Source of the DNA: CAZITB01 sp964542055
GTDB lineage: Bacteria > Planctomycetota > Phycisphaerae > Sedimentisphaerales > CAMDDF01
DNA length: 21,205 nucleotides
Assembly: GCA_964542055.1 (NCBI GenBank)
Contig: CAZITB010000040.1
Span: 1 to 21,205 of the forward strand
Direction: 5' to 3'
In this document: piece after piece, positions 7,853 through 14,938 of the stretch
Numbering within the stretch: the stretch's first letter is position 1
Layout of the letters: each line of letters opens with the position of its first letter
Made by a program: the position numbers and the translations under genes
The notes under the pieces: model-generated
Told to the model about the DNA's origin: nothing
What the model saw: the letters and a program-made list of their open reading frames with translations, nothing else
Database searches by the model: none

Positions 7853-8752
7853 ATGAAAGATTTTTTAGCTATAAATGATTACAATGCCGAACAGTTACAA
7901 GAGATGCTCACATTGAGTGCAAATTTAAAGGTTATGTATAAAAACGGCAAGCGTGATGTTTGTCTTGAGGGGCAGACGCTGGCGATGCTGTTTGAAAAGC
8001 CTTCGCTAAGGACGCGTATGAGTTTTGAAGTGGCGATGACCGATCTTGGCGGGAATGCGATTTATCTGAGCGGACCGGTTGGGGGGCGTGAACCGGTGAA
8101 GGATATGGCGAGGGTTTTGAGCAGGTATGTCGGCGGGATAATGGCCAGGACATTCGAGCATAAAACCATACAGGAACTTGCTTATTATTCCAGCGTTCCG
8201 GTTATCAACGCCTTGAGTGACCATTCTCACCCTTGCCAGGCGATGGCAGATTTTCTTACGATTCAAGAGCATCTTGGCAGTCTTGAGGGTGTGAAGTTAA
8301 CTTATATCGGTGACGGTAATAATGTGGCGCGTTCTCTGGCATTTGGATGTGCGAAGCTGGGTATGAAATTTACGGTGGCATCGCCTGTTGGCTATGAACT
8401 GGATAACGAGTCGATCGAGCGGGCCAATGCGATTGCGGGGGGGAGCGTAGAGCAGTTTAACGATGTTGAATCTGCGGTTAAGGATGCAGATGTTGTCTAT
8501 ACTGATACCTGGGTTAGCATGGGCCAGGAAGATGAAAAGGCGAAACGGGTGGCGGATTTTGAAGGTTTCCAGGTCAATAGTGATTTGATTAATCTTTGTC
8601 CGGATGCCAAGATCATGCACTGTTTGCCGGCTTATCGGGGGTATGAAATTACTGATGAGGTGGCCGAGAGCAAAAACTCAGTTATCTTCGATCAATCTGA
8701 AAACAGGCTTCATTTTCAGCGGGCACTTTTGAAGATGTTGATGTGTGAGTAA
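7853..8752 (+). CDS. argF: Ornithine carbamoyltransferase
   Basis: 299 residues. It transfers the carbamoyl group from carbamoyl phosphate to ornithine, giving citrulline. Motifs: FEKPSLRTRMSFE (47-59, the S-x-R-T-R carbamoyl-phosphate loop), DHSHPCQAMAD (123-133, with HPCQ), YIGDGNNVARS (151-161), DTWVSMGQE (218-226, the SMG ornithine loop) and HCLPAYRGYE (256-265, catalytic Cys in HCLP). These distinguish ornithine from aspartate carbamoyltransferases. The ATG lies 2 bases after the argD stop with only a weak Shine-Dalgarno, so translational coupling is likely. Together with argB and argD it covers acetylglutamate to citrulline except argC and the deacetylation step, which are not in the window. 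Confidence 0.96.
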   Translation: MKDFLAINDYNAEQLQEMLTLSANLKVMYKNGKRDVCLEGQTLAMLFEKPSLRTRMSFEVAMTDLGGNAIYLSGPVGGREPVKDMARVLSRYVGGIMARTFEHKTIQELAYYSSVPVINALSDHSHPCQAMADFLTIQEHLGSLEGVKLTYIGDGNNVARSLAFGCAKLGMKFTVASPVGYELDNESIERANAIAGGSVEQFNDVESAVKDADVVYTDTWVSMGQEDEKAKRVADFEGFQVNSDLINLCPDAKIMHCLPAYRGYEITDEVAESKNSVIFDQSENRLHFQRALLKMLMCE

Positions 8753-8753
8753 G

Positions 8754-9362
8754 ATGAGTAGAACGATCGTAATTGCAACCACGAATCCGGGTAAATTCGC
8801 GGAACTTTCGACGATGCTGGATGGTGACGTTGAATGGAAGTGTCTTTCAGATTTTCCTGATCTGAGCGAAGTTGTCGAAGATGGCGAGACGTTTATTGAA
8901 AATGCCCGGAAAAAGGCGAGCGGGTATGCGGCTCAGACTGGCTGCTGGGTTATCGCGGATGATTCTGGATTGATGATCGATGCGCTTGATGGTCAGCCGG
9001 GGGTCAATAGTGCGAGATTTTCGGGGGCCAAGGATAAGGATCGGGGGCTTATAGACCATAAAAACATAGAAAAAGTTCTTAATTTAATGAAAGATGTGCC
9101 GGATGGTAAACGTTCGGCGAGGTTTGTATGCTGTTTGTGTGCGGCCAGCCCGGAAAGGATACTTCTGGAGACTCAAGGTACGGTATCAGGGGTTATAACC
9201 AGTAACGAAATTGGTGAAAACGGGTTTGGTTATGATCCTATATTCTGGGTGACGGAACAAAATAAAACAGTTGCCCAGATGACCAGTTCCGAAAAAAACG
9301 AAATAAGTCACCGGGGCAACGCTTTAAAGAAACTCAAGCCTCTTTTGAACAAACTAATTTAG
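8754..9362 (+). CDS. rdgB: XTP/dITP diphosphatase (RdgB/HAM1 family)
   Basis: 202 residues from ATG 8754. It hydrolyses non-canonical purine triphosphates (XTP, dITP, ITP) to monophosphate plus pyrophosphate, keeping deaminated bases out of nucleic acids. Motifs: IATTNPGKFAEL (7-18), ADDSGLMIDALDGQPGVNSA (68-87, acidic metal site), GENGFGYDPIFW (154-165) and SHRGNALKK (185-193), all in family order. The start is uncertain: a GTG at 8745 in frame would overlap argF by 8 bases, while ATG 8754 lies 1 base after the argF stop; neither has a strong Shine-Dalgarno. It is last gene of the arginine unit. The link to arginine synthesis is probably only co-transcription. No convincing terminator was seen before the convergent small gene. 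Confidence 0.93.
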   Translation: MSRTIVIATTNPGKFAELSTMLDGDVEWKCLSDFPDLSEVVEDGETFIENARKKASGYAAQTGCWVIADDSGLMIDALDGQPGVNSARFSGAKDKDRGLIDHKNIEKVLNLMKDVPDGKRSARFVCCLCAASPERILLETQGTVSGVITSNEIGENGFGYDPIFWVTEQNKTVAQMTSSEKNEISHRGNALKKLKPLLNKLI

Positions 9363-9385
9363 CTAACTTACTTCAAGTTTGGCAT

Positions 9386-9616
9386 TTATGGATAAATCGG
9401 CCATGGGCCAACTCCGTATGGATGGAAGTATGGGTAAGGTTCGAGGTTTGGATTTCCGCCAGTGAAGTAACCCAAAAATACCATCAATACGACAAATGCC
9501 AAAAGAGCCAAAATAAGCCAGAAAAGTGGGCTGTGAGTAAGTTTATCGCTGTATTGTCCTTTGTGGTGCCAGTTATGGTCGTGAGACCAATGTTTTATTG
9601 TTACTATAGGGTTCAT
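9386..9616 (-). CDS. Small His-rich membrane protein of unknown function
   Basis: 76 residues. Support for reality: a consensus Shine-Dalgarno AGGAGG (on the minus strand, about 9627-9622) sits 5 bases upstream of the ATG at 9616. The protein has a clean architecture: a polar N-terminus with several histidines (KHWSHDHNWHHKGQYSDKL), one hydrophobic span (about residues 31-51, FWLILALLAFVVLMVFLGYF), and a short Pro/Tyr/Gly-rich tail (NPNLEPYPYFHPYGVGPWP). I recognise no family. The His cluster could bind a metal, but this is speculation. It is convergent with rdgB, 23 bases apart. A frame on the opposite strand (9422-9634) is judged to be its shadow. Confidence 0.75.
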   Translation of the reverse strand: MNPIVTIKHWSHDHNWHHKGQYSDKLTHSPLFWLILALLAFVVLMVFLGYFTGGNPNLEPYPYFHPYGVGPWPIYP

Positions 9617-9745
9617 GATAACCTCCTATTTTAACTATTTAACTTTTCTATTTAAATATACGAACACAAAAGCTATTTGGTTTGTAAATATCTGAATTAT
9701 CAGGGTTTTTTTGAGGAAAAATCGGCAAATAAGGAGTGTCTAAGT

Positions 9746-9769
9746 AAAAAAAAGCTTTTTTGCTTGACG
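9746..9769 (+). promoter_or_regulatory. A-tract/T-tract palindrome and possible -35 box upstream of topA
   Basis: Eight A (9746-9753), GC, then six T (9756-9761) form a self-complementary run, followed directly by TTGACG (9764-9769), a good -35 box. No good -10 is found at 16-18 bases (best TTATTT at 9787), so the promoter is only tentative. The A/T tracts could bend DNA or act as a weak bidirectional terminator. Confidence 0.3.
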
Positions 9770-9851
9770 TTTACTACTCAAATTTGTTATTTGTCCTTAC
9801 ACTAAACACATAAAGTTAAGAAATTATTTAAAATTATTTATATTTTTATTT

Positions 9852-12260
9852 ATGGCTAAGAAAACAAGTACAAACAACAATCAGTCGCTTGTGATAGTTG
9901 AGTCACCTGCCAAAGCTAAAACGATCAATAAATATCTTGGTCCTGAATATGTGGTCAAAGCTTCTATGGGCCATGTGAGGGATTTGCCGAGCAAGGGTAT
10001 CAGTGTTGATATTGAAGATAATTTTAAGCCGACTTATGAGATAACTACGGGCAGGAAAAAAACCGTTACTGAGCTGAAAAAAATCGCTAAAGATTGTGAT
10101 AGACTTTTTCTGGCGACTGACCTTGACCGTGAAGGGGAAGCCATTGCGTGGCATCTTTCGGAGATATTGAAGGTTCCTGATGAGAAAACTTACCGTGTGA
10201 TATTTAACGCGATAACGAAAAACGCTATCAATGAGGCGTTTGATCATCCGGGCAAGCTGGATGTGGATAAAGTCAATGCCCAGCAGGCCAGAAGGATTCT
10301 GGACAGAATTGTAGGTTACCAGATAAGCCCGCTTTTGTGGAAGAAAGTTGCGAGGGGTTTATCGGCTGGAAGGGTTCAGTCGGTTGCGGTGAAGATAGTT
10401 GTCGAGCGGGAGAGAGAAATACAGGCTTTTGATCCCAAGGAGTACTGGCTCATTCCGGCGGTTTTCAGCTCTGATCTGGATAAAGATTATAGCGGGCAGT
10501 GGGCGGAATTTATGTCGGCTGATGAAGATGATAAAACGCCGACGATTGAGAAGCAATATCAATGGCTGGGTGAGCATAATTCATTTAAGGCTGATTTGGT
10601 CAAGTTCAATGGCGAGAGTTTTAAGGCAGATAACCAGCAAGAGGCAGAGAAGGTTTACGAAGCGGTTAAAGGATCATCGTTTTCAATTACAAATATCGAA
10701 ACAAAACGTTCTCAGTCTAAACCTTCAGGGCCGTTTATTACTTCTACGCTTCAACAGACCGCGGCGAATCGGATCGGCTTTTCTACAAGCAAGACGATGT
10801 CTGTGGCTCAGCAGTTATATGAAGGTATGGAGCTTGGTTCGATGGGTTCTGTTGGTTTGATCACTTACATGAGAACTGATAGTATGCAGCTTTCGAGAGA
10901 GGCTTTGGAGGTGGCAAGGAAGTTTATCGGGGAAAGATTTGGTCAGGAGTATCTGCCTGAAAAGCCGAATTTCTTTTCATCTTCGAAAAATGCTCAGGCC
11001 GCTCACGAAGCGATTCGCCCTACCGATGTTGATTTGAGGCCGGGAGATATTAAGCAGTATTTGAAACCGGATCAGTTTAAGCTGTATGATTTGATATGGA
11101 GAAGATTTGTGGCATGCCAGATGGCTCCGGCTCAGTGGGATGTAACAAATGTTGAGATCACCGGTAAGAATAATAGTGATACCGCGATGTATAGGGCCAA
11201 TGGAAGGATAAAGGTTTTTGACGGGTTCAGCAAAGTTTGGTCAACATCGACAAATGATCAACAGTTTCCGCCTTTGAGTGAGAAGCAGGAGCTTGCGGTT
11301 GTTGATGTTCAGGCGCATCAGAATTTTACAAAGCCTCCGGCACGATATACTGAAGCATCGCTGGTTAAAGCATTGGAAAAGGAGGGGATCGGGCGGCCTA
11401 GTACTTATGCTTCGATTATTTCGACTATTCAGAATCGTAAATATGTTGAACAGATTGACAGGAAGTTTCATGCGACCGATGTTGGCGAAGTTGTTACCGA
11501 TAAGTTGAGTGAGTTTTTTCCGAAGATCATGGATATCGCTTTTACCCGCCACATGGAAGAGCAGCTTGATAAGATTGAAGAGCAGCATCTGGATTGGGTG
11601 AAGGTTCTTAATGAATTTTATGGCCCGTTCAAGGAAAATCTCGATCATGCGACCGAAGAGATGAAACACGCTAAGGCAGAGACTACTCCTTCTGAATATA
11701 CATGTCCGGAATGCGGTAAGCCGATGGTTTACCGGTTTGGAAAGAACGGAAGATTTTTGAGCTGTGGCGATTATCCGGAATGCAAATATGCTTGTCCTTG
11801 TGATAAAGAAGGAAAAATGGTCGAGGAAGAGGTCGTTGATACGAAGTGCCCCAATTGCGGTAAGCCGATGGCGAAAAAGACCGGCAGGTTTGGGAGATTT
11901 TTGGGCTGCAGCGATTATCCGCACTGCAAAACGATTATGAAGCTGGATAAGGAAGGAAACGCCGTTCCGCCCCCGCCGCCGCCGGAACCGACCGGTATTA
12001 CGTGTCACAAATGTAAAAAGGGCGAGCTGGTTGTCAGGCAGAGTAAACGCGGGCCGTTTTTGGGCTGTAACAGGTTCCCGAGATGCAGGACGATCGTTAG
12101 CGGAAAGATGACTGATAATCTTAAAGAGCTACAAAAAGAAGGTAAGTGGCCGCCTGAGACGATCGAAGAAGCTGATGAAATTCTCGGCAGAAATAAGAAA
12201 GCTAAAAAAACAACTAAGAAAGCTACCAAAAAAGCTACGAAAAAGACGGAGAAAAAATAG
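9852..12260 (+). CDS. topA: DNA topoisomerase I (type IA)
   Basis: 802 residues. It relaxes negative supercoils by transient single-strand cleavage. Order of parts: Toprim domain opening SLVIVESPAKAKTINKYLG (about 13-31); the acidic D-x-D-x-E set in ATDLDREGEAIAWH (D90, D92, E94); GYQISPLLWKKVARGLSAGR; the catalytic tyrosine Y339 in GLITYMRTDS; AAHEAIRPTD; and EKEGIGRPSTYASII. Three zinc ribbons follow, beginning near Cys618 (TCPECGKP), Cys666 (KCPNCGKP) and Cys718 (TCHKCKKG), with a six-proline linker before the third. The last 25 residues are a lysine/threonine/alanine tail of repeated KKATKK type, like histone H1 tails. No Shine-Dalgarno is visible; the leader is AT-rich, with a repeated AATTATTTA. 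Full length, no missing key residue. Confidence 0.97.
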   Translation: MAKKTSTNNNQSLVIVESPAKAKTINKYLGPEYVVKASMGHVRDLPSKGISVDIEDNFKPTYEITTGRKKTVTELKKIAKDCDRLFLATDLDREGEAIAWHLSEILKVPDEKTYRVIFNAITKNAINEAFDHPGKLDVDKVNAQQARRILDRIVGYQISPLLWKKVARGLSAGRVQSVAVKIVVEREREIQAFDPKEYWLIPAVFSSDLDKDYSGQWAEFMSADEDDKTPTIEKQYQWLGEHNSFKADLVKFNGESFKADNQQEAEKVYEAVKGSSFSITNIETKRSQSKPSGPFITSTLQQTAANRIGFSTSKTMSVAQQLYEGMELGSMGSVGLITYMRTDSMQLSREALEVARKFIGERFGQEYLPEKPNFFSSSKNAQAAHEAIRPTDVDLRPGDIKQYLKPDQFKLYDLIWRRFVACQMAPAQWDVTNVEITGKNNSDTAMYRANGRIKVFDGFSKVWSTSTNDQQFPPLSEKQELAVVDVQAHQNFTKPPARYTEASLVKALEKEGIGRPSTYASIISTIQNRKYVEQIDRKFHATDVGEVVTDKLSEFFPKIMDIAFTRHMEEQLDKIEEQHLDWVKVLNEFYGPFKENLDHATEEMKHAKAETTPSEYTCPECGKPMVYRFGKNGRFLSCGDYPECKYACPCDKEGKMVEEEVVDTKCPNCGKPMAKKTGRFGRFLGCSDYPHCKTIMKLDKEGNAVPPPPPPEPTGITCHKCKKGELVVRQSKRGPFLGCNRFPRCRTIVSGKMTDNLKELQKEGKWPPETIEEADEILGRNKKAKKTTKKATKKATKKTEKK

Positions 12261-12349
12261 CAGTAGTGCACGGTGAGACACACTACTGCCGGAAGGAGGA
12301 AGAATATTTTCTTCTTAATCTATCGGCAAGTTCAAGGATCAATCTTGAA
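12260..12349. other. Structured spacer after topA: three consecutive hairpins
   Basis: Perfect stems: 12260-12268 with 12281-12289 (9 bp, starting in the topA stop codon), 12299-12304 with 12309-12314 (6 bp, 4-base loop), and 12331-12336 with 12344-12349 (6 bp, 7-base loop). None runs into a clear T-tract, so they are more like a 3'-end stabilizing or processing region than a simple terminator. Strand is assigned by context only (plus). Confidence 0.45.
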
Positions 12350-12352
12350 AAT

Positions 12353-12380
12353 TTGAAGCTCTATTACTTTTTATTGTAAT
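12353..12380 (+). promoter_or_regulatory. Candidate promoter for the GroES-like gene
   Basis: TTGAAG (12353-12358), 16 bases, TGTAAT (12375-12380, 5 of 6). The predicted start near 12387 would leave a very short leader before the TTG at 12400. Consensus match only. Confidence 0.35.
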
Positions 12381-12399
12381 TGGGAAAAAAGGAAAAAAG

Positions 12400-12726
12400 T
12401 TGGAAAAATTTAACGAAAATGATATCCCTTCAGGTCCGATTGAAATTGTTGAGCCTGTAGGAAAGCGGGTTTTGATCCGCAAGGATGAAGATAAGAAGCA
12501 GACCAAAGGCGGGATTCAGCTGCCTGATAATATTGAGATACCCACTATAACCGGGAGGATAGTTGCGGTTTCGACAGAGGTTGAAAATCTGCCCGAGATA
12601 CCATTGCGGCAGTACGATAAGGTTTTGTTCAATCCTAAAGGCGCGATACCGGTTGACTTTGAAGGTGATAATCGGCTTTTCGTTGTCGAAGTTGATAATG
12701 TAGTGGCGGTTTTCAGGAAAGGATAA
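12400..12726 (+). CDS. GroES-like co-chaperonin (orphan, divergent)
   Basis: 108 residues from a TTG start; AAGG (12389-12392) lies 7 bases upstream and no in-frame ATG exists near the N-terminus. Cpn10 fold features: GKRVLIRKDEDKKQTKGG (about 22-39) as first strands and mobile-loop entry, GGIQLPDNIEIPTITGRIVA (38-57) as the mobile loop with the I-x-L hydrophobic contact, then QYDKVLFNPKGAIPVDF (about 72-88) and the closing strand LFVVEVDNVVAVF. GroES normally caps GroEL to fold proteins in the cytoplasm. Here groEL is not adjacent, the family's usual K-x-G-D-x-V-x-F is QYDKVLF, and the C-terminus ends AVFRKG. A dedicated partner or an extra GroES paralogue is possible. I left the symbol empty because it may not be the main groES. 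Confidence 0.8.
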   Translation: MEKFNENDIPSGPIEIVEPVGKRVLIRKDEDKKQTKGGIQLPDNIEIPTITGRIVAVSTEVENLPEIPLRQYDKVLFNPKGAIPVDFEGDNRLFVVEVDNVVAVFRKG

Positions 12727-12767
12727 AAAAAAGCTGATCTGAAAAAGTCATCACTTTTCAAATCAGC
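12725..12767 (-). terminator. Intrinsic terminator of the PEP-CTERM operon
   Basis: A long stem of 12753-12767 with 12733-12748 (GCTGAT/ATCAGC outer part, one mismatch, one bulged A, then TGAAAA/TTTTCA and a 4-base loop) is followed on the minus strand by eight T residues (12732-12725). On the plus strand there is no T-run after the stem, so it serves minus-strand transcription arriving from 12918 and beyond. It also abuts the end of the GroES-like gene, whose own stop is at 12724-12726. Confidence 0.8.
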
Positions 12768-12912
12768 CTGGTCTTGCTTATTTATCTACCCTCCTCGTAA
12801 AAGGCAGTTAAACAAGCTTAGATCTGGCTTCGGGGATAAGAAGCCGATATTGTCTCGCTCAGCGGATCACTTAAGAATTGGTCTGCTCTTCCAATTTCAA
12901 TCCGCTTGCGAT
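12768..12912 (-). ncRNA. Structured RNA region 3' of the PEP-CTERM operon (UTR or sRNA)
   Basis: Between the last PEP-CTERM stop codon and the terminator lie two strong elements on the minus strand. First, a two-tier hairpin: outer AGCGGAT/ATCCGCT (12906-12900 with 12867-12861) enclosing AATTGG/CCAATT (12896-12891 with 12881-12876). Second, GGCTTC/GAAGCC (12845-12840 with 12831-12826, 8-base loop). A TAGAAT box overlaps the start of the region (about 12915-12910) but has no good -35. An AGGAGG-like purine block near 12796-12790 has no start codon after it. No known family was recognised. It may be a 3' UTR or a 3'-derived small RNA ending at 12725. Confidence 0.4.
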
Positions 12913-12917
12913 TCTAG

Positions 12918-13586
12918 TTAACGGTTTACTTTTTTTCGGAGCAATCCAATTGTGCCGGCTGCCAAAAGCATCATAGTTGCCGGTTCGGGTACATCGTTTC
13001 CACTTTGGTCACCTGTTCCTGTTTCGTCTCCGGTTCCCGGGACAGAGACTCCATTATCATTAGCAGTTATTTCATATTCGCCTGCTATGGGTGAAAAATC
13101 TGAAGTGAAAGTAAGGAAGTATGAACGGTTGCCTTCGCCGAGGTCAACAGTCTGGAAGTTCCACCCGAAGGATGTGCCGTCATCGACAGTTGAAGAAGCA
13201 TCCAGCGCGATACCTTCTGTGTTTACATCGTCCATGCCGTCATCGATGGTTGTATTGTCGAGAATTGACGAGGTGTCGAAGCCCAGCAGTCTGAAAGTGT
13301 CAACTGCAAGGTATCCAGAATTGGTATCCGGGTTTGTGAATATCTGATATGTATAGATGAACTGGCCTTCGCCCTGGCTTGCAAGATTGGTGTAGCTGCT
13401 GGCAGAAATGCTTGACATATCTTCTGAATTGGCAGTGTCATATACGGCGTATTCAAGACGTACGCTTATGTCATTTTCGTTGTAGAACGAATAGCCCTGC
13501 CACGTGTAACTTTGCGGAAGATATAATGAGCTGGCGTTTAGAGCTGCCACTGACAGCAATAAAATTAGAACTGATAACTTATTCAT
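12918..13586 (-). CDS. PEP-CTERM sorting-domain protein A
   Basis: 222 residues from ATG 13586, chosen because AAAGGA lies 7 bases upstream and a classical signal peptide starts there (MNKLSVLILLLSVAALNASS); a longer in-frame start at 13610 would only add MIYPKGFV. The body is a polar, Asp/Ser/Thr-rich, probably beta-rich domain with no cysteines that I recognise as a family. A Gly/Thr/Asp linker (GTGDETGTGDQSG, about 183-195) leads to the sorting tail VPEPATMMLLAAGTIGLLRK ending in KKVNR: PEP motif, hydrophobic span, basic end. In known systems an exosortase cleaves at PEP and the protein is delivered to the envelope or extracellular matrix. Last gene of the four-gene unit. Confidence 0.88.
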   Translation of the reverse strand: MNKLSVLILLLSVAALNASSLYLPQSYTWQGYSFYNENDISVRLEYAVYDTANSEDMSSISASSYTNLASQGEGQFIYTYQIFTNPDTNSGYLAVDTFRLLGFDTSSILDNTTIDDGMDDVNTEGIALDASSTVDDGTSFGWNFQTVDLGEGNRSYFLTFTSDFSPIAGEYEITANDNGVSVPGTGDETGTGDQSGNDVPEPATMMLLAAGTIGLLRKKVNR

Positions 13587-13610
13587 CACAAATCCTTTCG
13601 GGTATATCAA

Positions 13611-14198
13611 TTATTTTCTTTTGGTTTTTATCAATGCCAAACCAGCTAAGGCAAAAAGCGTCAGAGTTGATGGTTCCGGTATCGGTTCGTCGGGGACCGG
13701 AGGTGCGTCATCAAAACGCTCTTCGGGCTGGTCTGGGTTTTCCGGGAAATCGAAATTTGGTATTACAGGTACGAATGGTTTGACAGGCGCAGATGGTGCC
13801 GCACCGGTAACTACAGAAGGTCCTGGACCGGGGGCATTATTTCTTGCGTTACTTGCGGTATTCATTATTCCGCCGGCAGATCCCAGAGGTATCTGGGTTT
13901 CATAGTCGGTGCGTTCGTAAATTGCAATAACCAACTTTGGTGAATCAGTTGAAACAGAAGTAGTTTGAGCGACAGGGTCAGAAACATCGCCGAGCCAGTA
14001 AACGAACTGGTAGCCGTCTCTTGCTTGTGCGGACAGAGTTACCATGCCGTTATCACTTGGGGTTGTTTGTACTGTGCCCGCATTTACAGGCGACGGTTTC
14101 GCCAGTAATACATATTGCTGGGCATTGCAGATAGCGGGGGTGATAACTGCCGCAATGAACATAACTTTTATTACATTTTTACTAATCATGTTTCTCAT
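13611..14198 (-). CDS. PEP-CTERM sorting-domain protein B with InlB-type repeat
   Basis: 195 residues from ATG 14198 (GGTGATT just upstream); in-frame alternatives are 14210 and 14189. The signal peptide ends in CNAQ (about 21-24). Residues about 33-95 resemble one 'bacterial repeat'/divergent InlB B-repeat: GTVQTTPSDNGMVTLSAQA, then DGYQFVYWLGDVSDP and KLVIAIYE, the family's G-x-V-x-x-x-x-G, A-x-x-x-x-G-Y-x-F-x-x-W-x-G-D pattern. A long Pro/Ala/Asn-rich stalk follows (about 110-170), then the sorting tail IPEPSTLTLFALAGLALI with end KTKRK. So an adhesin-like module on a stalk with a PEP-CTERM anchor. It is 24 bases upstream of gene A and 23 bases downstream of gene C. Confidence 0.87.
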   Translation of the reverse strand: MRNMISKNVIKVMFIAAVITPAICNAQQYVLLAKPSPVNAGTVQTTPSDNGMVTLSAQARDGYQFVYWLGDVSDPVAQTTSVSTDSPKLVIAIYERTDYETQIPLGSAGGIMNTASNARNNAPGPGPSVVTGAAPSAPVKPFVPVIPNFDFPENPDQPEERFDDAPPVPDEPIPEPSTLTLFALAGLALIKTKRK

Positions 14199-14221
14199 AC
14201 TAATCACCATCCTTCTCCATA

Positions 14222-14899
14222 TTAACGCGTATTAGTTTTGCGTTTGGCAATCGCAGGAACTGCACCTAGTACCAGCAAGAGAACCGTGGCTGGTTCGGGA
14301 ATTGTCGGCACTTGTTTAAGGCCGAAACGATCGCCGATTTCCATTTCTGTAACATTTGTCTGGATTAAAATATCTCCGCTTACAAGTCCGGGGTTGAACG
14401 TAGTTTCTGGATCAACTCCGCTGCCTTGGGTGTTTAAAAAGTCAAGCTGAATCGGCAGCCCATAATAACCGTAGTTCTGCTGGTAGCTTACACCTTCCAA
14501 GTTATCGCCGTCTGGAGCTGATTTTGTAAAGCCAGCTTCGGGATTGAAAGGATCAATCACGAGCTGCATGTGATAATCATGCCATGTATGATTTGTGTTA
14601 TTTAAAACCATTTCGCTGTCGATGATTATCGATGATCTAGCGAGTTCAGATATTTTTTCAAATTCGATAAGAATTGGATTGAAGAAACCGAATTCGTCAA
14701 TATCTCCTGTAAAGGTTTTTTCCAAGCGTATAGTTACTTCATCGAAACCGACACTATCTACATGAACGTTTACGGAATCTCCAGAAGAGATCATAGCCCA
14801 ACCGCTATCGCCGAGCGTAACTGAACCGGCATTTGAAAATGGTGCAACAAATGCAATCAGCAGTAAGGATAATATTGATTTTTTTATATTGTATTTCAC
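14222..14899 (-). CDS. PEP-CTERM protein C, LGDSGWAMI paralogue
   Basis: 225 residues from a GTG start at 14899; AAGG lies about 10 bases upstream and no ATG is available at the start of the signal peptide (MKYNIKKSILSLLLIAFVAP, ending SNAG). The body is a paralogue of the upstream gene D: shared segments are LGDSGWAMI, DEFG-F-PI--EFEKI, NNT---WHD-HM-L, EAGF, LP-QL-F-NT-G, and PG-VSG-I-I-TN. The sorting tail is IPEPATVLLLVLGAVPAI followed by AKRKTNTR. Cysteine-free, probably a beta-sandwich. Function unknown; the conserved WHDYHM block could be a ligand-facing loop. It lies 39 bases after gene D, so the two were probably duplicated in tandem and remain in one operon. Confidence 0.88.
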   Translation of the reverse strand: MKYNIKKSILSLLLIAFVAPFSNAGSVTLGDSGWAMISSGDSVNVHVDSVGFDEVTIRLEKTFTGDIDEFGFFNPILIEFEKISELARSSIIIDSEMVLNNTNHTWHDYHMQLVIDPFNPEAGFTKSAPDGDNLEGVSYQQNYGYYGLPIQLDFLNTQGSGVDPETTFNPGLVSGDILIQTNVTEMEIGDRFGLKQVPTIPEPATVLLLVLGAVPAIAKRKTNTR

Positions 14900-14938
14900 T
14901 GTTCGGTTACCTTATTTAAGAATTTCGTTTGTTCGGTC

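Noticed and set aside
11241..12008. 255-codon minus-strand frame inside topA
   Set aside because: Opposite the conserved zinc-ribbon part of topA; composition is typical of a reverse-complement shadow.
12293..12349. AAGGAGG with possible ATT-started 16-codon peptide after topA
   Set aside because: No ATG, GTG or TTG at a proper distance; the purine block is better explained as part of the hairpin region.
12952..13347. 131-codon plus-strand frame opposite PEP-CTERM gene A
   Set aside because: Ser/Val/Pro-rich shadow of a Ser/Asp/Thr-rich gene; the minus strand has signal peptide and sorting tail, the plus strand has neither.
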